Source: Eurosta solidaginis
Lineage: Eukaryota; Arthropoda; Insecta; Diptera; Tephritidae
Assembly: GCF_040869045.1 (NCBI RefSeq)
Contig: NC_090320.1
Location: 238,576,978-238,640,977 of the forward strand
Length of the DNA stretch: 64,000 nt
Direction: 5' to 3'
Part shown: positions 9,158 to 20,475 of the stretch, one piece after another
Numbering within the stretch: position 1 is the first letter of the stretch
Layout of the letters: each line of letters opens with the position of its first letter
The notes under the pieces: model-generated
The model's database searches: none
The model's input: the letters and a program-made list of their open reading frames with translations, nothing else
What the model was told of the DNA's origin: nothing
Program-made: the position numbers and the translations under genes

Positions 9158-11086
9158 CTAGCAGACCCGGCAGACGTTGTTCTGCCCTAAATTTGGCCTA
9201 TCTGCATTCATTTTAATAAGCTTTTCCGTCTAACTCTGCCCTACCCCTCTACACTTTTTCCTAATCTTTTTATTCACTCCTCCCTCCGTCCTTTTCGCTT
9301 CATCTCGATCTTCGTCTCATTATATCTCTTTCCCAGTCTCCTTTCTTCTCTCAAGTTTTTCTCCTTCTTCTTCATCTCTTATTGCCAGTCCCAGAGGGTG
9401 GTATGTATTTTGTTCCAGTACCATTCCGAGTCTCAGTCCCAGTCCCACTCCGAGTCTCAGTCTCAGTCCCAGTCCTAGTCCTAAACCCTGTCCCAGTCCG
9501 TCTCTGGTACACTTCCCGGAAAAAGCATCGTAAATACTAATATAGGCAAATTTATATACGAAATTTCAGGCAAATCGAATAGGACGTATGTAAATAGGTA
9601 TGTGGGTATTATTAATTCTTGTCTTTATTTCGGCTTCGCATGCATAGTTATCAGTTTTGCCAGGTTGATGCGACTAAATCTAATATCACAATAAACTTTA
9701 GAACTCTCAGCAACAGCTTTCATTTGATATCCATAATACACACACATTCTAGGGGTATCCGGGTCCATGTTTTGGCCTATATCTCGAGACCCTAGTCACT
9801 CAGCGGTGTAAAGCTTACTCTGTATTATAGCACACATCAACAGCTTCAATTTGGTATCCATAATACACACACATTCTAGGGGTATCCGGGTCCATGTTTT
9901 GGCCTATATCTCGAGACCCTAGCCTCCCAGTTGTATGGAAATTATCCTTTACTATAGCACTCATCTACAGCTTTCATTTGATATCCATAATGTACAAACA
10001 CATTCTAGGGGTACCCGGGTCCATGTTTTGGGCTATATCTCGAGACCCTAGCTTCCCAGTTGTATGGAAATTATCCTTTACTATAGCACTCATCTACAGC
10101 TTTCATTTGATATCCATAATGTACAAACACATTCTAGGGGTACCCGGGTCCATGTTTTGGGCTATATCTCGAGACCCTAGCCTCCCAGTTGTATGAAAAT
10201 TATCCTGTACTATAGCCCTCATCAACAGTTTTAATTTGATATCCATATTGTATAAACACATCCTAGGTGTACCCGGGTCCACGTTTTCAGCTATATCTCG
10301 AGACCCTAACCTCCCAGTTGTATGAAAATTATCATGTACTATAGCACTCATCAACAGCTTTCATTTGATATCCATGTTGTATAAACACATTCTAGGTGTA
10401 CCCGGGTCCACGTTTTGGGTTATATCTCGAGACCCTACCCTCCCAGTTGTATGAAAATTATCCTGTACTATAGCAGTCATCAACAGCTTTCATTTGATAT
10501 CCATATTGTATATACACATTCTAGGGGTACCCGGGTCCACGTTTTGGGCTATATCTCGTGACCCTAGCCCCCCAGTTGTATGAAAATTATCACGTAGTAT
10601 AGCACTCATCAACAGCTTTCATTTGATATCCATATTGTATATACACATTCTAGGGGTACCCGGGTCCACGTTTTGGGCTATATCCCGTGACCCTAGCCTC
10701 CCAGTTGTATGAAAATTATCCTATACAATAGCACTCATCAACAGCTTTCATTTGACATCCATATTGTATAAACACATTCTAGGGGTATCCGGGTCCACGT
10801 TTTGGCCTATATCTCGAGACCCTAGTCACCCAGGGGTATGAAAATTATCCTGTACTATAGCACTCATCAACAGCTTTCATTTGATATCCATATTGTATAA
10901 ACACATTCTAGGGGTACCCGGGTCCACGTTTTGATCTCAAGACCCTAGACACGTAGCGACAAAAGGTAGACGTTGGCCGATTCTCAGATCTACCCAATAT
11001 GCTCACAAAATTTTATGAGAATCGGTTCAGCCGTTTCGGAGGGGTTCAGCCTCTAAAACCGTGACAGAAGAATTTTATATGTTAGA
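9158..11086 (-). mobile_element. Helitron B nested in Helitron A
   Basis: On the minus strand it starts TCTAACATATAAAATTC and ends in CTAG at 9158-9161, preceded by the hairpin GGCAGA, ACAACG, TCTGCC. Flanking bases are A and T with no duplication. Removing it restores a Helitron A start that reads TCTATATATATA followed by TAAATCAAATTC. It holds no coding region. It carries a CAGTCC-rich stretch at 9410-9500 and a 129-bp satellite at 9690-10950. Same family as Helitron C at 52555. Confidence 0.75.
9690..10950. repeat. 129-bp tandem satellite inside Helitron B
   Basis: About ten copies. The landmark TCTCGAGACCC recurs at 9782, 9909, 10038, 10167, 10296, 10425 and so on, a period of 129 with small deviations at the ends. 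Each unit contains TTTCATTTGATATCCAT, ACACATTCTAGG and GGGTCCACGTTTT. It is related to the ~130-bp satellite of family E. Apparent reading frames through it are artefacts. Confidence 0.9.
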
Positions 11087-11627
11087 TAAATCAAATTCTT
11101 TGTGTGTGTGTGTGTTTGCTATGGAAATGTATTTCCCACACATCAATCATCACCAAATTTTGGCTATAGTTTCCTTCGATCAACGCGAAGGTTTTAGGCT
11201 AAAAATAATTTCGATATATAAAAGGGGCGTGGCACCTCCAATACAAATACAATATTTGGTACTGCATAACTCTGAAGATATACATGCCAGAACATTGAAA
11301 TTCAGTAAAGAGTTATATGAAGTCAATCCCTAACACCACCAAGAAAATGTGGTACTAGAAAAAAGGGGCGTGGCACCTTCCCCACAAATGGGATTTTCGG
11401 GACTATGGCTGCCCTACAAACTTTGGTTATTTTAACATCTAAAGTTTGACTGCATTTTTGAGTTTGGCTGGTATTCCTTTTGGACGTTTAGTAATCTGCC
11501 GCCGTTAAAAAAATGTGTTAGCTTCAGTCTATCTATATCTTCTATAAAAACCAAATTCTGTGTGTGTGTTCGAAGGTTTTTCATATTTCAGAATTAAGAA
11601 TTTTTAATTTAATATTTTTTTTTTTTT

Positions 11628-12107
11628 TGGCTATGCGAACGAGCAATCTTAGCTCCCAAAAATGATCATGTTAACAAAATCAATGATCGCATTCAAAACC
11701 AAATTCCTGGTGAAGTGGCGAAATATAAATCGATCGACACAGTTACAGATGAAGATCAATTTTTGAATTATCCAATTGAATTTCTAAACTCTTTAGAACC
11801 ACCTGGACTGCCTGCGCATATATTAACGTTAAAAATTGGCTCACCAATCATGCTTCTTCGGAATTTAGATCCACCAAAATTGTGCAATGGTACCAGACTT
11901 TGCGTTAAGAAATTAATGCCGAAAGTAATCGTAGCAACAATCATCAGCGGTAAAAGCAAAGGTGAAGATGTGCTCATACCACGGATCCCAATGATTCCTA
12001 CAGATTTGTCATTCAATTTTAAGCTCTTACAGTTTCCTGTGAATTTCACAAAATATGCGTACATAATTCAATTCAATTTAAAGAACAATGAACTAAATTA
12101 TCAACAA
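11628..12107 (+). pseudogene. Helitron Pif1-type helicase fragment
   Basis: From 11628 an open frame encodes [20 protein letters not shown], then [41 protein letters not shown] and [24 protein letters not shown]. This is the C-terminal part of the Helitron Pif1-like helicase, covering the region before the final helicase motif. In intact proteins the next block ends in a TINKSQGQ-type motif; here the match stops at LLQFPV and the frame runs on with unrelated residues into the SINE. The N-terminal helicase motifs and the Rep domain are absent, so this fragment is not functional. A T-rich run adjoins its 5' end. Confidence 0.8.
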
Positions 12108-12475
12108 CAAAAAATAAATAAATAAATGTAAGGCGCGATAACCTCCGATGAGATCTAAGGCCGAGCTTCTCTTCCAATTTGCGTCGTGCTCCTCTTGATT
12201 TTCACTACAAATTGGCCGGACGGGACCTACATGTTTTATGCCGACTCCGAACGGCATATGCAAGGCAGACGAGTTTTCACTGAGAGCTTTTCATGGCAGA
12301 AATACACCCGGAGCGCTTGCCAAACACTGCCGAGGGGCGACCCCGCTTAGAAAAATTTTCTTCTGATTGAAAAACCTTATTTCTAAAATTTTTGATGTTG
12401 CTTTGCCCGGGGTGTGAACCCAGGGCATACGGTGTGGTAGGCGGAGCACGCTACCATCACACCACGGTGGCCGCC
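12108..12475 (-). mobile_element. tRNA-derived SINE, full length
   Basis: On the minus strand the head reads GTGTGATGGTAGCGTGC (A-box-like), then GGGTTCACACCC (B-box-like), a ~290-bp body and a TTTA-repeat tail. A 13-bp target duplication, AAATTATCAACAA, flanks it at 12095-12107 and 12476-12488. Inserted near the 3' end of Helitron A. Closely related copies lie at 12861, 36403, 55515, 59887 and in pieces at 13630 and 60330. Confidence 0.9.
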
Positions 12476-12556
12476 AAATTATCAACAAATAAAACAGAAA
12501 AATAACGAAACATTTATTCGATCTCAGGCGTTACAATGTACGCCGGGTAAAGCTAG

Positions 12557-13505
12557 TTAAATATAAAAAATAAGAACCCAAGCTGTCGATTTTATAACTG
12601 GTAAAAATCGTATTCGTACCGAACTTGTACTTATTTCGCAATTTAGGTCTAGTTCCGAACCAGAAATGTATATCACACGTTATTGACTGGAAGGATTTCA
12701 GAGAACCGCCCTCCAGTTCTATGCTATCATTTTCAGGAAGACCGTTATAATCTATATTTAAACAAAATTTGGGTTGATCATATGTCCAAAATGTTTCAGA
12801 TTTAGGCTCAAACTTTTTACCGTGTGCCTGCCAAAATCTCAAATGACTTATTGATAAAAAGTGGTGGCCGTGGTGTGGTGGGAGCGTGCTTCACATACCA
12901 CACTGAAGGTCCTGAGTTCAAGTGCCTGCCAAAGCAACATCAAAAATTCAGAACAAGTTTTCAACTGGAAAAAAATATGTCCAAGCGCGGTCGCCTCCCG
13001 GCGGTGATTTATCATACGAGTACACTCCAAGCGTATTTCTTCTATGAAAAGTTTTTCTGTGGAAATGCATCTTCCTTGTATCAGCTTCCGTTTGGAATCG
13101 GCATAAAAATAATAGGCCCCATTTGCCAATTTGTAGGGACATTCAAAAGGGAGCAAGACACAAATTCGAAGAGAAGTTCGGCCCAAATCTTCTTGGAGAT
13201 AAATCAAGCCAAGCATTAATTACTATTTTTTTCGTTTTCATTTTTATGGTTAATGCGTCAAACGTAATACAAATTTTTAATCAGTTAAACAAATAGCTTT
13301 TGATCTACCAAAATAAATTCAAGGTTGTTTTGTTTATTTCATGGTAATGAAATAAGTGCGTATATTCTATTCTTTTTAAGAGGAAAATTTAATTGCTCGT
13401 TTTTATATTTGTACAGTTGTATTGTGCTATTAAGTTCACATTGGTTAAGTACACGTTTACAATATGACTGTATTTTCAACCCTTTCACACATATTGGACA
13501 CCGGT
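12557..13505. repeat. Segmental duplicate, copy A, right part
   Basis: Continues from 9145 after removal of Helitron A. Aligns with 36077-36700 (copy B) and 55153-56335 (copy C), including the embedded degenerate SINE and the later block around AATCAGTTAAACAAATAGCT. Similarity ends near 13505. Confidence 0.75.
12861..13220 (+). repeat. Degenerate SINE inside duplicate copy A
   Basis: Head GTGGTGTGGTGGGAGCGTGC and body landmarks TTTGGAATCGGCATAAAA and GAAGAGAAGTTCGGCC match the SINE at 12108 but with many changes and no TTTA tail. It occurs at the same place in copies B and C, so it was there before the duplication. Confidence 0.8.
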
Positions 13506-13629
13506 GTCCCAAAAATATTTTCTTGTATAACAAAGAGGCTAGCAATATTTTACTAGTTTTTTCGTTATAATTTATTTAATCTTATCTGAATATATAAGTC
13601 CGAAACCATTTTCATTAAGGAGTTTTTGT

Positions 13630-13793
13630 GTGTATTTCTATTATGGAAAGCTTTTCAGTGAACATGCATCTTCCCTGCATCAGCTTCCGTTTGGAATCGG
13701 CATAAAACATATAAGTCCCATCTGCCAATTTTTAGGAAAAATCGAAAAGGAGCAAGATTTAAATTGAAACAGAAGTTCGGCTTAAATCTATTT
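13630..13793 (+). repeat. SINE 3' fragment between two 41-bp direct repeats
   Basis: Matches the SINE body from the TATTTCT-TATG-AAAGC region through GAAGTTCGGCTTAAATC. A direct repeat containing GGCTAGCAATATTTTACTAG flanks it at 13522-13562 and 13794-13834. Confidence 0.65.
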
Positions 13794-13830
13794 CCTTGTA
13801 TAGCAAGAGGGCTAGCAATATTTTACTAGT

Positions 13831-14408
13831 TTTTATACTCAGCTTTTCCCATAATGGTATACCGTAAAGGTATAAACTAATCGAGATAAATTTAGACTTC
13901 CATATATCAAAATTATCAGGGTGAAAAAGAAATTCATTAAGCCATGTCCGTCCGTCTGTCCGTAAACACGATAACTTGAGTAAATTTTGAGGTATAATAA
14001 TGAAATTTGGTATGTAAGTTCCTGGGCACTCATCTTATATTTCGGTTTAAAAAGAACGAAATCGGAATATAACCAGGCCCACTTTTTGGATATCGAAAAT
14101 TTCGAAAAACCGAAAAAGTGCTATAATTCATTACCAAAGACGGATAAAGCGATGAAACTTGGTAGGTGGGTTGATCTTATGACGCAGAATAGAAAATAAG
14201 TGCAATTTTGGACAATAGGCTTGGCACCGCCCGCTTTTAAAAGAAGGTAATTTAAAAGTTTTGCAAGCTGCAATTTGGCAGTCGTTGAAGACACCATGAT
14301 GAAATTTTGCCGGACTGTTACTCCTATTAATATATGTGTGCTAAATAAAAATAAGCAAAATCGGATGACGACGACCACTTAAAAAAATGTAAGTCAAATT
14401 TTAACAAA
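13831..14408 (-). mobile_element. Family E element fragment (E1)
   Basis: Starts TTATACTCAGC and continues with the family core: GAGATAAATTTAGACTTCC, CATGTCCGTCCGTC, AACACGATAACTTGAGTAA, TTTCGAAAAACCGAAAAAG. It ends where the next element begins. No coding region. Family E is defined by these blocks, a ~130-bp satellite and the ends described for E5. Confidence 0.6.
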
Positions 14409-16664
14409 ACAAGTAAGGAAGGTTAAGTTCGGGTGTAACCGAATATTACATACTCAGTTGAGAGCTATGGTGACAACATAAGGGAAAATAACCATGTAGG
14501 AAAATGAACCGAGGGAAACCCTGGAATGTGTTTGTATGACATGTGTATCAAATTAGAGGCATTAAAGAGTATTTTATGAGGAAGTGGGCCATAGTTCTAT
14601 AGGTGGACGCCATTTAGGGATATAGCCATAAAGGTGGTTCAGGGTTGACTCTAGAATTTGTTTGTACGATATGGGTATCAAATGAAAGGTGTTAATGAGT
14701 ATTTTAAAAGGGAGTGATCCTTAGTTCCATAGGTGGACGCCGTTTCGAGATATCGCCATAAAGGTGGACCCGGTGTGACCTTAGAATTTGTTTGTGCACT
14801 ATATGGGTATCAAACGAAAGGTGTTAATGAGTATTTTAAAAGAGAGTGGGCCTTAGTGGTCGCCTTTTCGAGGTATCGCAATAAAGGTGGACTAGGGGTG
14901 ACTCTAGACTTTGTTTGTACGATATGAGTATCAAATGAAAGGTGTTAATGAGTATTTTTAAAAGGGAGTGTGCCTTCGTTCAATAGGTGGTCGCCTTTTC
15001 GAGATATCGCCATAAAGGTGGACCAGGGGTGACTCTAGAATATGTTTGTACGATATGGGTATCAAATGAAAGCTGTTAATGAGTATTTTAAAAGGGCGTG
15101 GGACTTAGTTCTATAGGGGGACGCCTTTTCGATATATCGCCATAAAGGTGGACCAGGGGTCACTCTAGAACCTGTTTGTACGATATTAGTATCAAATTAA
15201 AGGTATTAATGATAGTTTTAAAAGGAAGTGGTGTTAGTTGTATATGTGAAGGCGTTTTCCAGATATCGACCAAAATGTGGACCAGGGTGAGCCAGAACAT
15301 CATCGGTTGGATACCGCTAATTTATTTATATATATAATACCTGCCAAGATTTCAAGGGTTTTCTATTTCGCCCTGCAGAACTTTTTCATTTTCTTCTACT
15401 TAATATGGTAGGTGTCACAACCATTTTACAGAGTTTTTTCTACAGTTATATTTCGAGTCAATAAACCAATCCAATTACAATCTGTCATCCCTTTTTTCGT
15501 ATTTGGTATAGAATTACGGCATTTTTTTCATTTTTCGTAATTTTCGATATCGAAAAAGTGGGCGTGGTCATAGTCGGATTTCGTTCATTTTTTATACCAA
15601 GATAAAGTGAGTTCAGATAAGTACGTGAACTATGTTCAGTAAAGATATGTTGATTTTTGTTCAAGTTATCGTGTTAACGGCCATGCGGAAGGGCAGACGG
15701 ACGACTGTGTATAAAAACTGGGCGTGGCTTCAACCGATTTCGCCCGTTTTCATAGAAAACAGTTAGCGTCATAAAATCTATGCCCCTACCAAATTTCAAA
15801 AGGATTGGTAAATTTTTGTTCGACTTATGGCATTAAAAGTATTCTAGACAAATTAAATGAAAAAGGGCGGAGCCAAGCCCATTTTGAAATGTTCTTTTAT
15901 TTTTGTATTTTGTTGCACCATATCATTACTGGAGTTGAATTTTGACATAATTTACTTATATACTGTAAAGATATTAAATTTTTTGTTAAAATTTTACTTT
16001 AAAAAATTTTTTTTTTTAAAGTGGGCGTGGTCCTTCTCCGATTTTGCTAATTTTTATTAAGCGTACATATAATAACAGGAGTAACGTTCCTGCCAAATTT
16101 CAACATGATATCTTCAACGACTGCCAAATTACAGCTTGTAAAATTTTAAATTACCTTCTTTTAAAAGTGGGCGGTGCTACGCCCATTGTCCAAAATTTTA
16201 CTAGCTTTCTATTCTGCGTCATAAGCTCAACTCACCTACCAAGTTTCATCGCTTTATCCGTCTTTGGTAATGAATTATTGCACTTTTTCGGTTTTTCGAA
16301 ATTTTCGATATCGAAAAAGTGAGCGTGGTTATAGTCCGATATCGTTCATTTTAAATAGCGATCTGAGATGAGTCCTCAGCAACGTACTTCCCAAATTTCA
16401 TCAAGATACCTCAAAAGTTACCGTGTTAAAGGACGGACGGACGGACGGACATGGCTCAATCAAATTTTTTTTTCGATCCTGATCATTTTGATGTATGGAC
16501 GTCTATATCTATCTCGGTTCCTTTATACCTGTACAACCAACCGTTATCCAATCAAACTTAATATACTCTGTGAGTTCTGCTTTACAGTATATAAGTAAAT
16601 TATGTCAGCTGTCTCAGCTGAGTATGTAATGTGTGGATAAACGCGAACTTAGCCTTCCTTACTT
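14409..16664 (+). mobile_element. Family E element (E2)
   Basis: Starts ACAAGTAAGGAAGG, followed by the hairpin GTTCGG-GTGTAA-CCGAA and TACTCAG. Its other end carries the same sequence inverted (CTGAGTATGTAATG to TTCCTTACTTA), so it looks like a head-to-head composite. Inside are a ~130-bp satellite (about 14500-15290) and a ~1-kb middle block with GGGCGTGG-type boxes every ~150 bp. No protein-coding frame. Confidence 0.65.
14500..15290. repeat. ~130-bp satellite of family E (in E2)
   Basis: About six units. The landmark TATCG(C/CA)ATAAAGGTGGAC recurs at 14751, 14874, 15005 and 15135. Each unit contains GGGTATCAAATGAAAGGTG and GAGTATTTTAAAAGGGAGTG. Confidence 0.85.
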
Positions 16665-17745
16665 ATTATACTCGGCGTGCTTTGCACACATAGTATATTA
16701 ACTTTGACTGAATAACGGTTGGTTGTACAGGTATAAAGCAATCGAGATAGATATGGACTTCCATATATCAAAATCATCAGTATCGAAAAAAAATTTGATT
16801 GAGCCATGTCCGTCCGTCTGTCCGTTAACACCATAACTTGAGCAAATATTGAGATATCTTCACCAAGTTTGGTACACGAGCTTATCGGGACCCAGGACAG
16901 ATTGGTGTTGAAAACGAGCGAAATCCGATGATAACCACACCCACTTTTTATATATATAACATTTTGGAAAACACTAAAAACCTGATTATTTAGTAAATAA
17001 TGAGCGTAGAATGTTGTTTAACCTGTAGACTGATACTGAGAGTCTTGAGAAAATTTTTTTAAAACGGGCGTGGCACCGCCCACTTGTGATAAAATCAATT
17101 TTACAAATATTATTAATCATAAATCAAAAATCGTTAAACCTGCATAACAAAATTCGGCAGAGAGGTCGCCTTTACTATGAGGAATGCTTAGAAGAAAAAT
17201 TAACGAAATCGGTTAAGACCACGCCCACTATTATATAAAAAATTTTTAAAAGGGTCGTGGACGAATAAAATAAGCTATATCTTTGCAAAAAAATAGCTTT
17301 ATACCAATGCTATTTCATTTCCCAAGTGGATTTATAACAGTAAATGGGATAAACTTTCTATATTTCGGGAGCCATAACTGGAAGAAAAATTAACGGCTCG
17401 TAATAAAATTGGGTACACAAATTTTTCCTATAGCAGGAAATATTTCTAGTAAAAATGGACGGGATCGGTTAAAGATCACAGCAACTTAGATATATAACAA
17501 GTTTAAAAGGGTCGTAGACTAGAATAATAAGCTACAACTTAGCAACAAATAGTTTTGAATTAAAGATATTTCACTTATCAAGTTTTATTGTAAGAGGAAA
17601 TGGGGAGACATTTTTTTTAAACGGGCAATGCCACGTGTTATGTAGAAAACTAATTTATTTGAAATAAAATGTACAATAAATCTCACGCTGCGTATATAAT
17701 ATTCGGTTACACCCGAACTCAGACACCTTTACTTGTTTTGTATTA
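16665..17745 (-). mobile_element. Family E element (E3)
   Basis: Opens TTATACTCGGCGTGC and ends with the terminal hairpin inverted (TTCGGTTACACCCGAA) and CTTTACTTGTTTT. The same core blocks as E1 are present near the left end. It lacks the 130-bp satellite. A diverged relative of E7 at 31141 (shared TCGTGGACGAATAAAATAAG-type blocks). Confidence 0.6.
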
Positions 17746-17852
17746 TTATGATCATACCCTTGTTGGGCGCCCCTAAAGGGTACTGACATACGAAACGCAA
17801 TTAATTCGGGTAGCAAAAACTTTTAAGTTTGAATATGAAAAAAAAAAAGTTA

Positions 17853-20448
17853 TAATTTATTTTTGGTAATGAGGTGAAAGACACTTTTTATGAACAATTA
17901 GAACGCACATACGAGCGCTGCCCCCGTCATGATATAAAAGTCGTGCTTGGCGACTTTAACGCCAGGGTGGGCAAAGAAGGTGTTTTTGGCCCTACAGTCG
18001 GAAAGTTCAGCCTACACAATGAAACTTCTCCTAACGGACTGAGGCTGATTGACTTTGCCGGTGCTCGAAACATGGTAATATCAAGCACGAGGTTCATGCA
18101 TAAAAAGATACATCAAGCTACATGGCTTCTCCTGATCGAAATACTCGCAATCAGATCGATCACGTTGTGATAGACGGACGGCATGCCTCCAGTGTTTTAG
18201 ATGTGCGAACGATCCGAAGACCTAACATCGATTCGGACCATTATCTCGTTGCAGCCAAATACGCACCCGCCTCAACGCGGCTAAAAACAAGGAACAAAAA
18301 ACACAAGGAAAGCTAGACGTCGAAAAGCTTCAATCACAACAGACTGCCAATGATTTCGCAACTCGACTCTCACACCTGCTCTCTGAGGGCACAACTCATC
18401 CTGAAGGAATACAGGAGCAGTGGGAGCATATCTCCAAAGCACTTCATACTGCCGCCGAGGAAAAAATTGGTTACCGGCGGCCACGAAAAAACAACTGGTA
18501 TGATGAAGAATGCCGCGTTGCAACCGAAAGAAAAGACGCTGCCTACAGGGCTACGTTAAAAGCGAGCGCGACAAGAGGAGTGTGTGAACGCTATCGTGAG
18601 TTGAAAAGGGAAGCGAGCCGCCTTTTCAGGAAGAAAAAAGCAGAAGCAGAAAGGCGTGAGTGCGAGGAGCTTGAGCTGCTAGCCACCAGGAAAAACGCCC
18701 GAAAATTCTACCAAAAAATACGGCGACAGACGGAAGGTTTTAAGACCGGGGCAAACTCCTGTAGGAATGAAAACGGCGACCTTGTAACTGATGTCCAGAG
18801 AGTGCTTAGGTTATGGAGGGAATACTTATCTGCTCTCCTAAATGGAGGCAGCAATTCACCGCGCAGAGATGAAGAACCCGATCCCGCAATCGATGATGAT
18901 GGAATATACGTCCCCCCGCCCGATTATGACGAAGTTAGAATAGCAATAACCAGATTGAAAAACAACAAAGCCGTGGGCGCTGATGGATTGCCTGCGGAGC
19001 TATTCAAGTTCGGCGGCGAGGAGTTGGTAAGGCGCATGCAGCAGCTTCTTAGCAAAATATGGGCGGACGAAAGCATGCCCGACGGTTGGAATCTAAATGT
19101 TCTTTGCCCAGTCCACAAGAAGGGGGATACTGCAAAATGCACCAACTATCGTGGAATCAGCCTTCTTAATATCGCATATAAGGTCCTTTCAAGTGTATTG
19201 TGCGAAAGATTGAAGCCCACCGTGAACCGGCTGATTGGACCTTATCAGTGCGGCTTCAGACCTGGTAAATCTACCATCGACCAGATTTTCACAATGCGCC
19301 AAATCTTGGAAAAAACCCGTGAAAAGAGAATCGACACACATCACCTCTTCGTCGACTTTAAAGCCGCCTTCGACAGCACGAAAAGGAGCTGCCTATATGC
19401 CGCTATGTCTGAATTTGGTTTCCCCGCAAAACTTATACGGCTGTGCAAAATGACGTTGAGCAACACCATCAGCTCAGTCAGAATTGGGAAGGACCTCTCC
19501 GAGCTGTTCGAAACTAAACGAGGTTTCAGACAGGGTGACCCCCTATCGTGCGATTTCTTTAATTTGATGCTGGAGAAAATTATACTAGCTGCAGAACTTA
19601 ACCGCACTGGAACAATATACTATAAAAGCGTGCAATTACTGCCATATGCTGATGACATTGATATCATCGGCCTAAACACCCGCGCTGTTAGTTCTGCTTA
19701 CTCCAAGCTGGAAAAAGAAGCGGTAAAGATGGGTTTGATGGTGAATGAGGACAAAACGAAGTACCTGCTGTCATCGAGCAAAGAGTCAGCGCATATGCGC
19801 CTTGGCAACCACGCTACTGTTGGCAGCCATAATTTCGAAATAGTAAAAGACTTCGTTTATTTGGGAACCAGCATCAATATTAGCAACAACATCAGCACTG
19901 AAATCCAGCGAAGAATCAATCTTGCCAATAAATGCTACTTTGGACTAGGTAGGCAATTGAAAAGTAAAGTCCTCTCTCGGCGAACGAAAATCATACTCTA
20001 CAAGTCACTTATCGTACCCGTCCTGCTATATGGGGCAGAAGCATGGACCATGACAACAGCAGATGAAGCGGCTTTGGGAGTGTTCGAGAGAAAAGTTCTT
20101 CGAAAGATTTATGGACCTCTACGCGTTGGCGATGGCGAGTACCGAAGAAGATTTAATGATGAGCTGTACGAGCTATACGCAGACATCAACATAGTCCAGC
20201 GAATTAAAACGCAGCGGCTGCGCTGGCTAGGCCATGTTATGCGAATGAAAGATGATGCTCCGGCCAAGAAAGTGTTTCTATCGGAACCCGCCTATGGAAG
20301 CAGAGGTAGAGGGCGGCCCCCACTCCGTTGGAAGGACCAGGTGGAAAACGATTTAAACTCCCTTGGTGTGACCAATTGGCGCCGGTTGGCGGAGCGAAGG
20401 AGCGACTGGCGCGCCTTGTTGGACGGCCATAACCGTTTAGACGGTTAA
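17853..20448 (+). pseudogene. RTE-like LINE ORF2: endonuclease end plus intact RT
   Basis: From about 17865 the frame encodes VVLGDFNARVGKEG and NGLRLIDFAGARN (apurinic endonuclease motifs). A frameshift near 18119 leads to [13 protein letters not shown] and [12 protein letters not shown] second near 18310 joins a frame that stays open to 20448. That frame holds the linker NWYDEECR, RT motifs NKAVGADGLPAELFK, NYRGISLLNIAYKVLS, GFRPGKSTIDQIF, FVDFKAAFDS, RQGDPLSC and the catalytic LLPYADDIDI, then VLLYGAEAWTM, LRWLGHVMRM and the basic end GRGRPPLRWKDQV. The RT is therefore formally intact, but the protein lacks most of its endonuclease. A functional host gene is unlikely. The 3' TAAG tail follows within 20 bases of the stop. 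Confidence 0.85.
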
Positions 20449-20475
20449 GCGCCAATTAAGTAAGTAAGTAAGTAA
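17853..20475 (+). mobile_element. 5'-truncated RTE-like LINE
   Basis: Endonuclease C-terminus and a complete reverse transcriptase region, ending in a TAAG tandem tail (CAATTAAGTAAGTAAGTAAG) as RTE-type elements do. The 5' end is truncated within the endonuclease. The clade call is an inference from the RT motifs and the tail. Confidence 0.8.

Larger units (their letters stand above)
9146..12556 (+). mobile_element. Helitron A (non-autonomous, carries helicase remnant)
   Basis: Begins TCTATATATATA and ends GCTAG, with a 3' hairpin (GGCGT, loop, ACGCC) about 10 bases before CTAG. The empty site is visible in copies B and C of the surrounding duplicate (CTCAAATTAAATATGA near 36070 and 55153): the element sits between A and T with no target duplication, the diagnostic Helitron pattern. 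It contains a nested minus-strand Helitron, a SINE and a truncated helicase frame. No Rep domain was found. Confidence 0.85.

Noticed and set aside
9894..10354. Frames through repeats in Helitron B
   Set aside because: Translation of the 129-bp satellite. The repeated MFWAISRDPS peptide reflects the tandem DNA unit only.
12824..13219. 131-codon frame and its opposite-strand partner
   Set aside because: They lie in a degenerate SINE. Similar frames at 55516 and 36403 come from the same SINE and differ by stops.
14409..17745. Family E as Foldback elements
   Set aside because: The ends are usually not symmetrical and the one exact empty site shows no 9-10 bp duplication.
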